This document shows positions 15,655 through 24,341 of a stretch of 24,716 nt of DNA, in pieces. This DNA is from Thermoplasmata archaeon. Its GTDB lineage: Archaea; Thermoplasmatota; Thermoplasmata; Thermoplasmatales; Thermoplasmataceae. The position numbers were made by a program, and so were the translations under genes. The notes under the pieces were generated by a model. That model ran no database searches. It was not told the DNA's origin and worked only from the letters and a program-made list of their open reading frames with translations. The DNA is taken from contig JAKBQO010000008.1 of NCBI GenBank assembly GCA_021835185.1, positions 1-24,716 on the forward strand, in the 5' to 3' direction. Position 1 is the stretch's first letter. Each line of letters opens with the position of its first letter.

Positions 15655-16734
15655 TTATTCACCTTTTAATATATATCTTGCAATTACAAGTTTTTCTATT
15701 TCGCTGGTTCCCTCCCAGATTTCCATTATTTTAGCATTCCTGAATATTCTCTGGACATCCTCATATAAGGATTTGTCTCCCAGCATTTCCATTGCAGATT
15801 CTGCGGCATATACAGCAGTTTCACTTCCATAGGCCTTTGCCATGCTTGTTAACTCCGGCTTTGGTTTAAACTCAAACAGATATGATGCTGCATTATAGGT
15901 CATCTGCCTCGTAGCCTCTATATGAGTTCCCACATCCGAAAGCCTGAACATGGAATCTTCGTCCTTAATATCATTCTCTTTTATGTATGATTTAATTCTA
16001 TCAAGTGCGCCTATTGCTATGCCCAGTGACTGTGCGGCAACATAAATCCTGCTTATGTTGAAAAACATCATGATATAGTAAAAGCCTTTGCCTTCCTCCC
16101 CTATAAGGTCATCTTCATTTAGTTCTATGTTGTTAAACTGTAATTCGGCGGTGTTTGTGGCCCTCACTCCCAGTTTGTCAACAAGTTTGTTTGCATTGAA
16201 GCCTTTTGATTTTGTATTTACAAGAAATGTGCTTAATCCATGGTGTGGATTTGGATCTTCTGATGTCCTTGCCAAAACGACCAAGTAATCGGCTATTGCG
16301 CCGTTTGTTATGAACATTTTAGAGCCATTCAAGATGTATTTATTGCCCTGTTTCATGGCGGTAGTTTTCAGCCCTGCAACATCGCTTCCACCAGATGGCT
16401 CTGTGACAGCAAGTCCCAGTATGTATTTTCCCTTATATACATCTTGGAGTATTTCTTTCTGCCTGTCATTTCCGAACAGCATTATGACCTCACTCCCAAA
16501 ATATGGCGTAGTAACTGCTATTCCAAGGCCGGCATCCACCCTGCAGAGTTCCTCTATGGCAATCATTACCTTTGCCGGGTTCTGCATGTCTATTATTCCA
16601 AGGGAAAGAGATTTTTTCCTAAGCTCATCAGGATATTCCTCTTTTCTGTCATACTCTGCAGCCATCTCCTCCGTAAATTCTTTCAGGGCAAATTCCCTGA
16701 TCTTATTTCTGTATTCATCATATTCTTCAAACAT
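15655..16734 (-). CDS. acyl-CoA dehydrogenase
   Basis: This 359-residue FAD enzyme introduces the trans-2 double bond in fatty acyl-CoA, the first oxidative step of beta-oxidation. Visible family motifs are LGLAVTEPSGGSDVAGLKT (flavin/substrate), KMFITNGAIADY, and the C-terminal AKIMEIWEGTSEIEK with catalytic Glu341. It lacks part of the usual RKAFGK segment (RIKSYIKENDIKDE occupies that region). The flavin-binding Arg and Gln contacts usually supplied there look weak, but the downstream paralogue retains RKAFGN, so the two may complement each other. Its ATG abuts the thiolase stop codon with no gap. Confidence 0.88.
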   Translation of the reverse strand: MFEEYDEYRNKIREFALKEFTEEMAAEYDRKEEYPDELRKKSLSLGIIDMQNPAKVMIAIEELCRVDAGLGIAVTTPYFGSEVIMLFGNDRQKEILQDVYKGKYILGLAVTEPSGGSDVAGLKTTAMKQGNKYILNGSKMFITNGAIADYLVVLARTSEDPNPHHGLSTFLVNTKSKGFNANKLVDKLGVRATNTAELQFNNIELNEDDLIGEEGKGFYYIMMFFNISRIYVAAQSLGIAIGALDRIKSYIKENDIKDEDSMFRLSDVGTHIEATRQMTYNAASYLFEFKPKPELTSMAKAYGSETAVYAAESAMEMLGDKSLYEDVQRIFRNAKIMEIWEGTSEIEKLVIARYILKGE

Positions 16735-17910
16735 TTAAACACGCTCCAGTAGCATAGAGTATCCCTGTCCTCCGCCCACACATAAGGTTGCTATTCCCAG
16801 GTTTCCTTTCTTGTCTTCCAGCGTTCTTGCCAGCGTACCTGCTAATCTGGCTCCAGTAGCACCCAGAGGATGGCCTATTGATATGCCTCCTCCGTGGATA
16901 TTAACACGGTTAAGATCCAGATTGAATGCATGTACAGCATTTAATACTACCACGGCAAATGCCTCGTTTATCTCCCAGTAATCTATGTCCTCAGGCTTCA
17001 GGTTGTTTCTTTTGAGGACTTTCTGGGTTGCCGGCACGGGTCCTTCACCCATTATTGTAGGATCAACACCTGCAGCGGCAAAATCAACTATTCTTGCCAT
17101 TGGCTTAAGGCCATATTCTTTTAATTTTTCCCCCGACATCAGCATAACGAGGGATGCACCATCGTTGAGTGATGATGAATTTGCAGCCGTTATTATGCCA
17201 TCCTCGCTGAATGCAGGTTTGAGTGATTTTATCTGTTCCAGTGAAACATCCTTTCTTATTCCCAGATCAGAAGTTATTGTCTTTCCATTCACAGTGACAG
17301 GCATTATTTCTCCCTTCATGAATCCGTCTTCATACGCCTTTGCCGCCCTTTTATGGGAGTTATATGAATATTCATCCATTTCATCCCTGGAAATTTTTCT
17401 TAATTTTGCTAATTTTTCTGCAGTTAATCCCATATTATAAGACACATTCATATTGAATTTGGCATATTTTGGACTGGCCATTAGTTCCATACTGGGTTTA
17501 ACAAAAGGATTGTCTACACCGAGAGGCACATGGGTCATATGCTCCATTCCACCTGCCAGTATTATCCCAGCTTTTCCCGCCATGATTTCCAGAGCGCCTA
17601 TCCCGGTGGCATTCAGCGATGATGAACATGCCCTGTCCATGGACATTGCAGGCACTGAAACCGGAAGGTCAGCAAGGAGTACCGGATGCCTGCCTCCATA
17701 TGTCCAGTTTTCCCCTGCCTGAAAAGCACAGCCAGTTATGACATCTTCAATTTCAGCCGGATTTATCTTGGTTTCCTTTACTGATTGCCTGATCAGTTCT
17801 GAAAGCATTTTATCCATTCTCAAATCATTATACACATCCTTCTCCGGATCCCTCGGGCGTGCTCTGGAAAATGGTATTCTTCTGTAATCAACTATATAAA
17901 CATCTTCCAT
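16735..17910 (-). CDS. thiolase (acetyl-CoA C-acyltransferase)
   Basis: This 391-residue degradative-type thiolase releases acetyl-CoA from 3-ketoacyl-CoA. All catalytic elements are present: nucleophile Cys95 in DRACSSSLNATG, the NEAF motif, His347 in GGGISIGHPLGATGAR and acid/base Cys377 in TLCVGGGQG. The full length and both Cys separate it from the archaeal SCP2-type thiolases that lack the second Cys. It is the second gene of the operon, 6 bases after the acyl-CoA ligase and directly abutting the dehydrogenase. Confidence 0.92.
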   Translation of the reverse strand: MEDVYIVDYRRIPFSRARPRDPEKDVYNDLRMDKMLSELIRQSVKETKINPAEIEDVITGCAFQAGENWTYGGRHPVLLADLPVSVPAMSMDRACSSSLNATGIGALEIMAGKAGIILAGGMEHMTHVPLGVDNPFVKPSMELMASPKYAKFNMNVSYNMGLTAEKLAKLRKISRDEMDEYSYNSHKRAAKAYEDGFMKGEIMPVTVNGKTITSDLGIRKDVSLEQIKSLKPAFSEDGIITAANSSSLNDGASLVMLMSGEKLKEYGLKPMARIVDFAAAGVDPTIMGEGPVPATQKVLKRNNLKPEDIDYWEINEAFAVVVLNAVHAFNLDLNRVNIHGGGISIGHPLGATGARLAGTLARTLEDKKGNLGIATLCVGGGQGYSMLLERV

Positions 17911-17916
17911 TATATT

Positions 17917-19494
17917 TCACTCCAATTTTTTTCTGAGTACAATTTTATTAATTTTCCCAGTTCCTGTCTTTTCGAATTCGTCAACAAATATATAGTCGTC
18001 AGGAAGCCAGAATTTGGCTATTCTACCGGTATCTACGTATTTCTGCATCGTCTTCATTATAGCCTCCTTGGTGGCTGTCCCCTTCACAAAGGCTACAGGC
18101 CTTTCCCCCCATTTTTCATCATTCTTTTTTGTTACTGCAACCTCACCGACACCGGGGACAGTGCTTATAAGATCCTCAAGAACCATAGAAGGTATAAACT
18201 CTCCACCGGACTTGACTGCATCGCTCTCTCTGTCAACTATTTTTATATAACCATATTGATCCATGGTTGCAAGGTCTCCTGTATGTAGCCAGCCATCTAC
18301 CCATAATTTAGCAGTCTTTTCAGGATCCTTTATATATCCTTCAGTCAGCCATGGCGCCTGCACTATTATTTCACCGATTTCATTATTATTCTTTTCAACA
18401 TCCTTTCCCTGGAAAACTACACGAAGATTTACAAAAGGCACCGGAACACCGGTTTTTCTGCGGTATTCTTCTTTTTTCTCATCACTGAGTGCTATTATAT
18501 CATTGGTATAATTTGCCAGTGTCAGTATAGGTCCTGTTTCCGACATTCCGTATCCGGTAACAAGAGACATCCCAATGGATTCAGCAGTCTTGGCAAGACC
18601 CTCGTTCAGAGCCGCACCTCCTATAACTACCCTAAGTTTTAGTTTTCCCATTATTTCAGGACCTCTCTTTGCCTGAAGCAGGAGATACAGTATGGAAGGA
18701 ACCATTGCAGAATTTGTTACATGTTCTTTTTCCATGGTTTCCAGTATTTTGTCCCATTCGTATTTTCCGGGAAGGATATATTTTAATCCCTTCATAATAC
18801 TGAAATATGGCATCCCCCATGCATGTACATGGAACATAGGCACCAGTGGAAGCATTACCGCAGTTCTACTGAGTGATGTAGGTTCGTCGGAAAGTGCAAC
18901 AGCAGTGGCAAGACTGTGGAGCACAAGCTGTTTATGGCTGTAATATACACCCTTAGGCAGTCCAGTTGTGCCGGATGTGTAGAAAAGCGTAGCCATGTCA
19001 TTTTCATCTGGAGGCATGTCAATATATTCAGCATCTTTCAAAAGGTCGTCAACAAAATATACATTGTCCATTCCATAATCCTGATGCCCGTTTTCCGAAT
19101 AGACAATGAATCCCTTTATAAATTCAAACATGGTTTTATACTGCATCAGTAAGGGCATGAAATCAGCATTTACCACAATATAAGTGTCCTCTGAATTTTC
19201 TATGGTATAGTAAAGAACTTCTGGTGGATATCTAATATTTACCATATGTATCACTGCCCCTATCATAGGAATAGAATAATAACAGTACATGTAATTGATT
19301 GTGTCATAGTCCAGGACTGCTATTCTGTCACCAGGCTTGACACCTATTTTAACCAGGTTAGCTGCAAAATTCTTTACATTCTTTGAAAAGGATTTATAGG
19401 TCAACTGTAAATCATGATAGATAATCTTCTGATCTCCATTGGCTCTTACAGCACTATCAAGTAAATTGTTTATTGTTAACTTATAATCTGCCAT
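17917..19494 (-). CDS. fatty-acid--CoA ligase (AMP-forming)
   Basis: This 525-residue member of the ANL (acyl-adenylate) superfamily activates a fatty acid to its CoA thioester with ATP. Motifs are YTSGTTGLPKG (residues 172-182), the acyl/adenine contact VTGYGMSETGP, HTGDLATMDQYGYIKIVDR with the hinge Asp/Lys region (SGGEFI), and the C-terminal KTGTGKINK with catalytic Lys514. The sequence is closest in style to the AlkK/medium- to long-chain ligases of archaea. It is the first gene of the beta-oxidation operon. A TATA element (19513-19523) 20-29 bases ahead gives a leaderless mRNA. Confidence 0.9.
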   Translation of the reverse strand: MADYKLTINNLLDSAVRANGDQKIIYHDLQLTYKSFSKNVKNFAANLVKIGVKPGDRIAVLDYDTINYMYCYYSIPMIGAVIHMVNIRYPPEVLYYTIENSEDTYIVVNADFMPLLMQYKTMFEFIKGFIVYSENGHQDYGMDNVYFVDDLLKDAEYIDMPPDENDMATLFYTSGTTGLPKGVYYSHKQLVLHSLATAVALSDEPTSLSRTAVMLPLVPMFHVHAWGMPYFSIMKGLKYILPGKYEWDKILETMEKEHVTNSAMVPSILYLLLQAKRGPEIMGKLKLRVVIGGAALNEGLAKTAESIGMSLVTGYGMSETGPILTLANYTNDIIALSDEKKEEYRRKTGVPVPFVNLRVVFQGKDVEKNNNEIGEIIVQAPWLTEGYIKDPEKTAKLWVDGWLHTGDLATMDQYGYIKIVDRESDAVKSGGEFIPSMVLEDLISTVPGVGEVAVTKKNDEKWGERPVAFVKGTATKEAIMKTMQKYVDTGRIAKFWLPDDYIFVDEFEKTGTGKINKIVLRKKLE

Positions 19495-19707
19495 GGGTTA
19501 TAATAATTTATTGATTTATAATCTTTATTATTATAACATTAACATTGTCCGTTACCATATGGTTTTCTATGGAAATGATAACTAATCCATTTTAGAATAC
19601 GTATTGTACACTCTATTATTTTCAAGGTTATATCATGTATATTGTCTTTTCCGCACTATAATTTTTCTGAATGAAAAAGGCTTTAAAGTTAAAAAATATA
19701 TAATAGC
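19495..19707. promoter_or_regulatory. divergent beta-oxidation promoter region with two palindromes
   Basis: Minus-strand TATA element GATTATAAATC (19513-19523) serves the ligase operon. Plus-strand CTTTAAAGTT (19681-19690) lies 18-27 bases ahead of the bifunctional enzyme ATG. Between them are two perfect 10-bp palindromes, ACCATATGGT (19554-19563) and AATACGTATT (19596-19605), with centres 42 bases apart (four helical turns). They are candidate operators for a fatty-acid-responsive repressor; no regulator gene is adjacent. Confidence 0.5.
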
Positions 19708-21636
19708 ATGATTAAACAGGTGGCGGTAATAGGCGCTGGCATAATGGGACACAGTATAGCTGAAGTGTTTGCATTAAATGGCTATAAGGTTAATCTTGAG
19801 GATTTTTACCCAGAAGTCATTGAGAAAGCAAAAATTGGCATAGATAACAGCCTGGATAAACTTATTGCATCAAAAAAGATTGATGAAAATGGAAAGAAAG
19901 CAGCGATTGAGAATATAAAATTTTTCAATAACATAGAGGAGGCAGTAAAGGATGCCGATCTGTCCATTGAGGTTGTGCCAGAGATTTATGAAATAAAGGT
20001 AAAAGTATTAAAGGAAATATCTCAACATACAGAGAAAATAATCGCTTCCAACACATCCAACATAAGAATTACTGAAATGGGTGAGGAAATCAGGAAACCT
20101 GAAAGGTTTATAGGGATGCATTTCTTCAACCCGCCGATACTTATGAAGCTTGTTGAGGTAATAAAGGGAGACAAAACCTCCGGTGAATACGTTGACGAGA
20201 TATATGAACTTGCTGAAAAAATAGGCAAGAAACCTATAAAAGTCCTGAAAGATGAGGCGGGATTCGTAGTTAACAGAATATCGGCACCGGAGATGCTGTT
20301 GCTCTGCACTGCATATGGAAATAAAATAGCAAAACCGGAGGCAATAGACAAATACTTCAAATCCCAGGGGCTACCCATGGGACCATATCAGCTTTTCGAT
20401 TATGTTGGGCTTGACACAGTTGTTGATTCACTGAAATATTATGGAAAAGAATTATCTCCGGATTACGGAAAATGCCACGCATTTGACAGTTTCATAGAAT
20501 CCAAGCATCTTGGTTTGAAAACAGGTTCGGGGATATATAAATGGGAAAATGGAAAGGCCATTATCCCGGATGCTGAAGAAAGTGACAAAATCAATTTAAT
20601 GGATATGTTTGCCCTGGAGATCAATGAGGCTACAAGGCTTATAGAGGATGGTGTTGCCTCCCCAGATGATATAGAAACAGGAGTCAAATATGGACTTAAT
20701 CGGCCATTTGGCCCAATAACTGTTGCAAATGGACTCAGCAATGACGAGGTGCTTGAAACATTGAAAAGGCTTTATACACAGTACAACCTCGAAGTTTTCA
20801 AACCTTCAAAGAGCATAGAAACGCATAAAATGAAGGAGGCTTTCAATAAAAAACCCGATGAAATAAAAAAGGAAGAAAAATCAGAGATTCTTGGTTACAG
20901 GATAGAGGGTAAGGTTGGAATAATAACACTAATGAATGGAAAGAACAACCTTATGAGCTTTGAACTTCTAAAGGCAGTGGACAGGCAACTTGATCTCATA
21001 GAGGAGGCCAATAATGTAAACGTTGTTATAATAAGGGGAAATGACAGGGCTTTCTCTGCAGGTGCAGACCTGTCACAGTTCATAAGCAATCCATATATGT
21101 TCATGAAAATTTCCAGCACAGGAGAAAACATATTCGACAGGATCACCAAAATGAACAAGATTTTCATAGCACAGCTGAAGGGATACGTCCTGGGAGGAGG
21201 TTTTGAACTGGCACTTGCATGTGATATAAGAACATCAATAGCAGATTCTGTAATAGGATTTCCTGAAACATCATTGGGGCTCATACCCGGATATGGCGGA
21301 AGCCAGAGATTGCCAAATCTTATAGGGATTTCAAGGGCAATGGACATGATATTGACCAGTGAGAGGATTAGCGGGGAAAAGGCACAGGAATACGGAATTG
21401 TAACAAGGCTTTTCTCAGATAACCTGGAGGAAAATACCATGAAACTGGCTAAAGACCTTTCAGAGAGGATATCACCAGCTTCCGTATATGTGGCAAAACG
21501 GCTTATATACAATACAGCCACAATAAACCTTGATGAAGAGGCATTATCAATGGGCATGCTCTATGCAGGGAATGACCTGAAAGAGGGTGTTAAGGCTTTT
21601 CTTGAAAAAAGAAAACCTGATTACAAAGGAAACTGA
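19708..21636 (+). CDS. 3-hydroxyacyl-CoA dehydrogenase / enoyl-CoA hydratase fusion
   Basis: This 642-residue bifunctional enzyme catalyses the hydration and second dehydrogenation of beta-oxidation. The N-terminal dehydrogenase part has NAD site GAGIMG (9-14), catalytic His138 in GMHFFNPP, EAGFVVNRISAPEM and a C-terminal four-helix domain. The crotonase domain starts near residue 393. It has AFSAGADLSQF (oxyanion hole) and the two catalytic Glu, E500 in GGGFELA and E520 in GFPETSLGL, spaced by 20 as in rat hydratase. The dehydrogenase-then-hydratase order is the archaeal arrangement (opposite to bacterial FadB) and is also used in crotonyl-CoA hydratase/3-hydroxybutyryl-CoA dehydrogenases of carbon-fixation cycles. 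Here, next to a ligase, dehydrogenase and thiolase, fatty-acid oxidation is the likelier role. Confidence 0.92.
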   Translation: MIKQVAVIGAGIMGHSIAEVFALNGYKVNLEDFYPEVIEKAKIGIDNSLDKLIASKKIDENGKKAAIENIKFFNNIEEAVKDADLSIEVVPEIYEIKVKVLKEISQHTEKIIASNTSNIRITEMGEEIRKPERFIGMHFFNPPILMKLVEVIKGDKTSGEYVDEIYELAEKIGKKPIKVLKDEAGFVVNRISAPEMLLLCTAYGNKIAKPEAIDKYFKSQGLPMGPYQLFDYVGLDTVVDSLKYYGKELSPDYGKCHAFDSFIESKHLGLKTGSGIYKWENGKAIIPDAEESDKINLMDMFALEINEATRLIEDGVASPDDIETGVKYGLNRPFGPITVANGLSNDEVLETLKRLYTQYNLEVFKPSKSIETHKMKEAFNKKPDEIKKEEKSEILGYRIEGKVGIITLMNGKNNLMSFELLKAVDRQLDLIEEANNVNVVIIRGNDRAFSAGADLSQFISNPYMFMKISSTGENIFDRITKMNKIFIAQLKGYVLGGGFELALACDIRTSIADSVIGFPETSLGLIPGYGGSQRLPNLIGISRAMDMILTSERISGEKAQEYGIVTRLFSDNLEENTMKLAKDLSERISPASVYVAKRLIYNTATINLDEEALSMGMLYAGNDLKEGVKAFLEKRKPDYKGN

Positions 21637-21675
21637 TACCAATAATAATTAATATTTATTTTTTGATACACAACT

Positions 21676-22461
21676 ATGTTTTTTATTTTCAGAAATTCCA
21701 ATACTGGTAATGATACATGCAATATCAAAAGATCAACCATAGCCAGAATGGGTTCAGATGCTTCACATTTCATATTTTTTATGACCGGAATTAGATCCTA
21801 TGTGACGCCCGGTTATTTTTACAGACATATGGCTAGGAAAATTCTAAATGAGGAAAATGAAGAATTGGGAAAATTGACCAGCACAGAAAATTTCAGGGAT
21901 CGGGTCGCAACACTTGCAGTCTATGAATACTCGTCCATAATATACCGTAAACGGCACCGGAACCCAAGAAAGATAAAGTATTTTGCTGGTGCACTGTCCA
22001 GGGAAAAAAGGAGGTATAGAATCCTTTCAGATTTCATGGTGCAACCTTTAGTGAACAGCTTTCCTGTAGCAGTGGAATCAGCATTTCAATATTACCAAAA
22101 TTTTTCTCCCGATAAGAAATTTGAGGATTTATTAATAAAGGGAATAAAACAAACAGGCATGGACAATGATTCATGCTCAAGATTTTTTATGGAGATTATT
22201 AATTCTGTAGAACCGGCACCGGCATGGCTCAGGCACATAATTACATTGTCCTCCGAACTATACGGAAATAACAATACTTATATGGATATTTTCAGTTTTT
22301 ATATTGCATATATTTTTTATAGGCTTAATGGATGCAACATATCACAGGCACTGAATTACATTTATAAAAAATCCTCAGTTAAACTTTCTATGGATTTATA
22401 CATTAACAGGGAAAAAATAGATGTATATTTAAACGCCCTGAGATTCCATGAATCTCAATGA
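21676..22461 (+). CDS. protein of unknown function, helical, soluble
   Basis: This 261-residue protein is not from any family I recognise. It is rich in Tyr, Phe, Arg and Lys and appears alpha-helical, with a basic middle (YRKRHRNPRKIKYF, REKRRYR) that could bind nucleic acid or an anionic partner. There are no membrane spans and no clear catalytic motif. The start at 21676 is supported by a TATA-like run (ttaatatttatttt) 20-28 bases ahead; Met25 or Met36 are alternatives. It lies 39 bases after the beta-oxidation fusion gene on the same strand. Its last 33 bases overlap the convergent lysK gene. Confidence 0.6.
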   Translation: MFFIFRNSNTGNDTCNIKRSTIARMGSDASHFIFFMTGIRSYVTPGYFYRHMARKILNEENEELGKLTSTENFRDRVATLAVYEYSSIIYRKRHRNPRKIKYFAGALSREKRRYRILSDFMVQPLVNSFPVAVESAFQYYQNFSPDKKFEDLLIKGIKQTGMDNDSCSRFFMEIINSVEPAPAWLRHIITLSSELYGNNNTYMDIFSFYIAYIFYRLNGCNISQALNYIYKKSSVKLSMDLYINREKIDVYLNALRFHESQ

Positions 22462-23496
22462 ATCAGATATAACGTCTATGGACTTATAAAGATCACGTAC
22501 ATCTATCACCTCATTCTGGGTGTGTGATAACTGTGTATCGCCGGGTCCATATGTAATTGCTGGAATTTTCCATTCATAACCCAGGGTATTCATATCTCCG
22601 GAACCGCTCTTGAATATTAACCGGGGGACCATCCCATTTTGTGATATACTATATTTGAATGACTTTACCAGTGGACTTTTCATATCAGCTATGTAAGGAT
22701 AGGTTCTGCTTTCTATATCGTAGGAATAATTTTCCTTGAGTATATTTTCCATGTAGGATTTCATCTCATTTACCAGTTCCTCTTCAGATACTGATTTTGG
22801 ATACCTTATATCTAGGTACATTGATGCATACTCTGGAGTCATATTATCATACTGGCCACCGTTGAATTTGGTTATGCCGGCAGTGACGGAGTTAAAATCC
22901 TTGTTGCTTCCATATTTGTCCCTTATTGCAATCCAGAGATTCATGAGAAGATCGATTGAATTTGCCTCCATCCATGAGGAACTGGCATGGTGAGTTCCCG
23001 TTTTCATTTCAACCTTCATTAATAACCTTCCCTTATATCCCGCAGTGATGTTCATAGAACCTCCTGGTTCGCCGAAAATTGCATAATCATAACCACTGTA
23101 AGTTTTCAATATCTTGTTTATTCCCTTGCTATCGCTTTCCTCACCCGAGGCAGCGGATACCAAAATTTTGCCCTTGAATCCATTATCCATGGCTTTTTTT
23201 GCACCAAGAATCAGTGCAAGCAGTGAGGATTTTGCATCTACTGCACCCCTGCCATATACAAGGTTTCCCCTGGATTTTACATCCAGTATTCCGGGCACAG
23301 TATCCTCATGGCCGCACAGAAATACTGAGGGACTGCCATTACCGTTTACGGATATCACATTAAGCTGATCATCTATTACAGGGTCCTGGAAATCAAGATT
23401 TACCATATACTCCCGAATCAACTTAGCTATTTCTTCCTCCTTGCCGCTGGGAGAATAGATGTTCAGCATTTCAATAAGCATATCCTTTGCATTCAT
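22429..23496 (-). CDS. lysK: LysW/amino-group-carrier lysine (ornithine) hydrolase, LysK
   Basis: This 355-residue M20-family metallopeptidase-type hydrolase releases lysine (and possibly ornithine) from the carrier protein LysW. Zinc-site residues are visible: His63 and Asp65 in CGHEDTVPG, Asp87 in GRGAVDAKSS, Glu119/Glu120 in SGEESDSKG, Glu143 in FGEPGG and a late His in LSHTQNE. The length is typical and the gene follows lysX with an ATGA overlap, as in archaeal lys clusters, which separates it from other M20 deacylases. The 3' end overlaps the convergent unknown gene. Confidence 0.88.
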   Translation of the reverse strand: MNAKDMLIEMLNIYSPSGKEEEIAKLIREYMVNLDFQDPVIDDQLNVISVNGNGSPSVFLCGHEDTVPGILDVKSRGNLVYGRGAVDAKSSLLALILGAKKAMDNGFKGKILVSAASGEESDSKGINKILKTYSGYDYAIFGEPGGSMNITAGYKGRLLMKVEMKTGTHHASSSWMEANSIDLLMNLWIAIRDKYGSNKDFNSVTAGITKFNGGQYDNMTPEYASMYLDIRYPKSVSEEELVNEMKSYMENILKENYSYDIESRTYPYIADMKSPLVKSFKYSISQNGMVPRLIFKSGSGDMNTLGYEWKIPAITYGPGDTQLSHTQNEVIDVRDLYKSIDVISDSLRFMESQGV

Positions 23497-24341
23497 TTTT
23501 TTGCCTCGGATATAAGATAATCGGCAATGTAGTCTGGGATATTCACACCTGTAGCAGGCACAGTGTTTTTAAATTCTGTATTCCCATTCACCTCATTCAC
23601 AAAGTAACCATCCTTTGATTCCAGAATGTCTATTCCGTATATTCCTGGTCCAAGTGCCCTGGATACTCCATCAGCAATATCCTCAATCTCCTTTGTGATT
23701 TTAAGTGGTTCAGCCCGACCGCCCAATGCTGTGTTTGTTTTCCAGTCCTCTCCTGATTTGTATCTGTATATGCCTGCAATAACCTGATTGTTTACAATAA
23801 ATACCCTGAGATCCCTTCCATATTCATTTATGTATTCCTGAGTATAGTTTATCTGATATAATGGATACATGTAATCCCTGTATTCTGATACATCCATTGC
23901 TGCATAATAGTCATTAAGCAGGGAAATCATCCTCCCCCAGCTTCCAGTAACAGGTTTTGTTACTGCTCTTCCATTAAAGTCTTCCTTAAAGGATTTCAGG
24001 AAACTTTCATTTGAAAATGATACAAATGTTTTCGGAATGGGTATGTTCTTATGGGATAGAAGAAGTGTTGTAAACATCTTGTTTCCAGTAATGATTGTGG
24101 AGTTGAAATCATTTATAATCCTGTTGCCTGTGAATTCAACATATGCGGTCGAGTGGAGATTCCTGTAATACCCAGTGCTTCTCTGTAATGAGATATCTCC
24201 AAAATCATAGTTTGACTTTTCAAGATTAAGATTCATGTCCTTAACGTTTAAGAGCTGCACTTCCACATTTCTGTCCTGAAGTGATTTCAATATTGCCCTT
24301 TCTTCCCAGCGCATTATGTCAAAAAGCATTGAAACTTTCAT
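23493..24341 (-). CDS. lysX: LysX/ArgX-type ATP-grasp ligase (LysW amino acid ligase)
   Basis: This 282-residue ATP-grasp enzyme joins alpha-aminoadipate (or glutamate) to the C-terminal Glu of the carrier LysW. Motifs are TKPVTGSWGRM, RDLRVFIVNNQVIAGIYR, NTALGGRAEP and the Mg/substrate segment VNEVNGNTEFKN. The last segments match LysX/ArgX; most relatives I recall have NTARGG where this has NTALGG. Whether it handles aminoadipate, glutamate or both cannot be decided here. The start ATG overlaps the stop of the IscB-like gene, leaving no room for a private promoter; lysW and the other pathway genes are not in the window. Confidence 0.85.
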   Translation of the reverse strand: MKVSMLFDIMRWEERAILKSLQDRNVEVQLLNVKDMNLNLEKSNYDFGDISLQRSTGYYRNLHSTAYVEFTGNRIINDFNSTIITGNKMFTTLLLSHKNIPIPKTFVSFSNESFLKSFKEDFNGRAVTKPVTGSWGRMISLLNDYYAAMDVSEYRDYMYPLYQINYTQEYINEYGRDLRVFIVNNQVIAGIYRYKSGEDWKTNTALGGRAEPLKITKEIEDIADGVSRALGPGIYGIDILESKDGYFVNEVNGNTEFKNTVPATGVNIPDYIADYLISEAKK

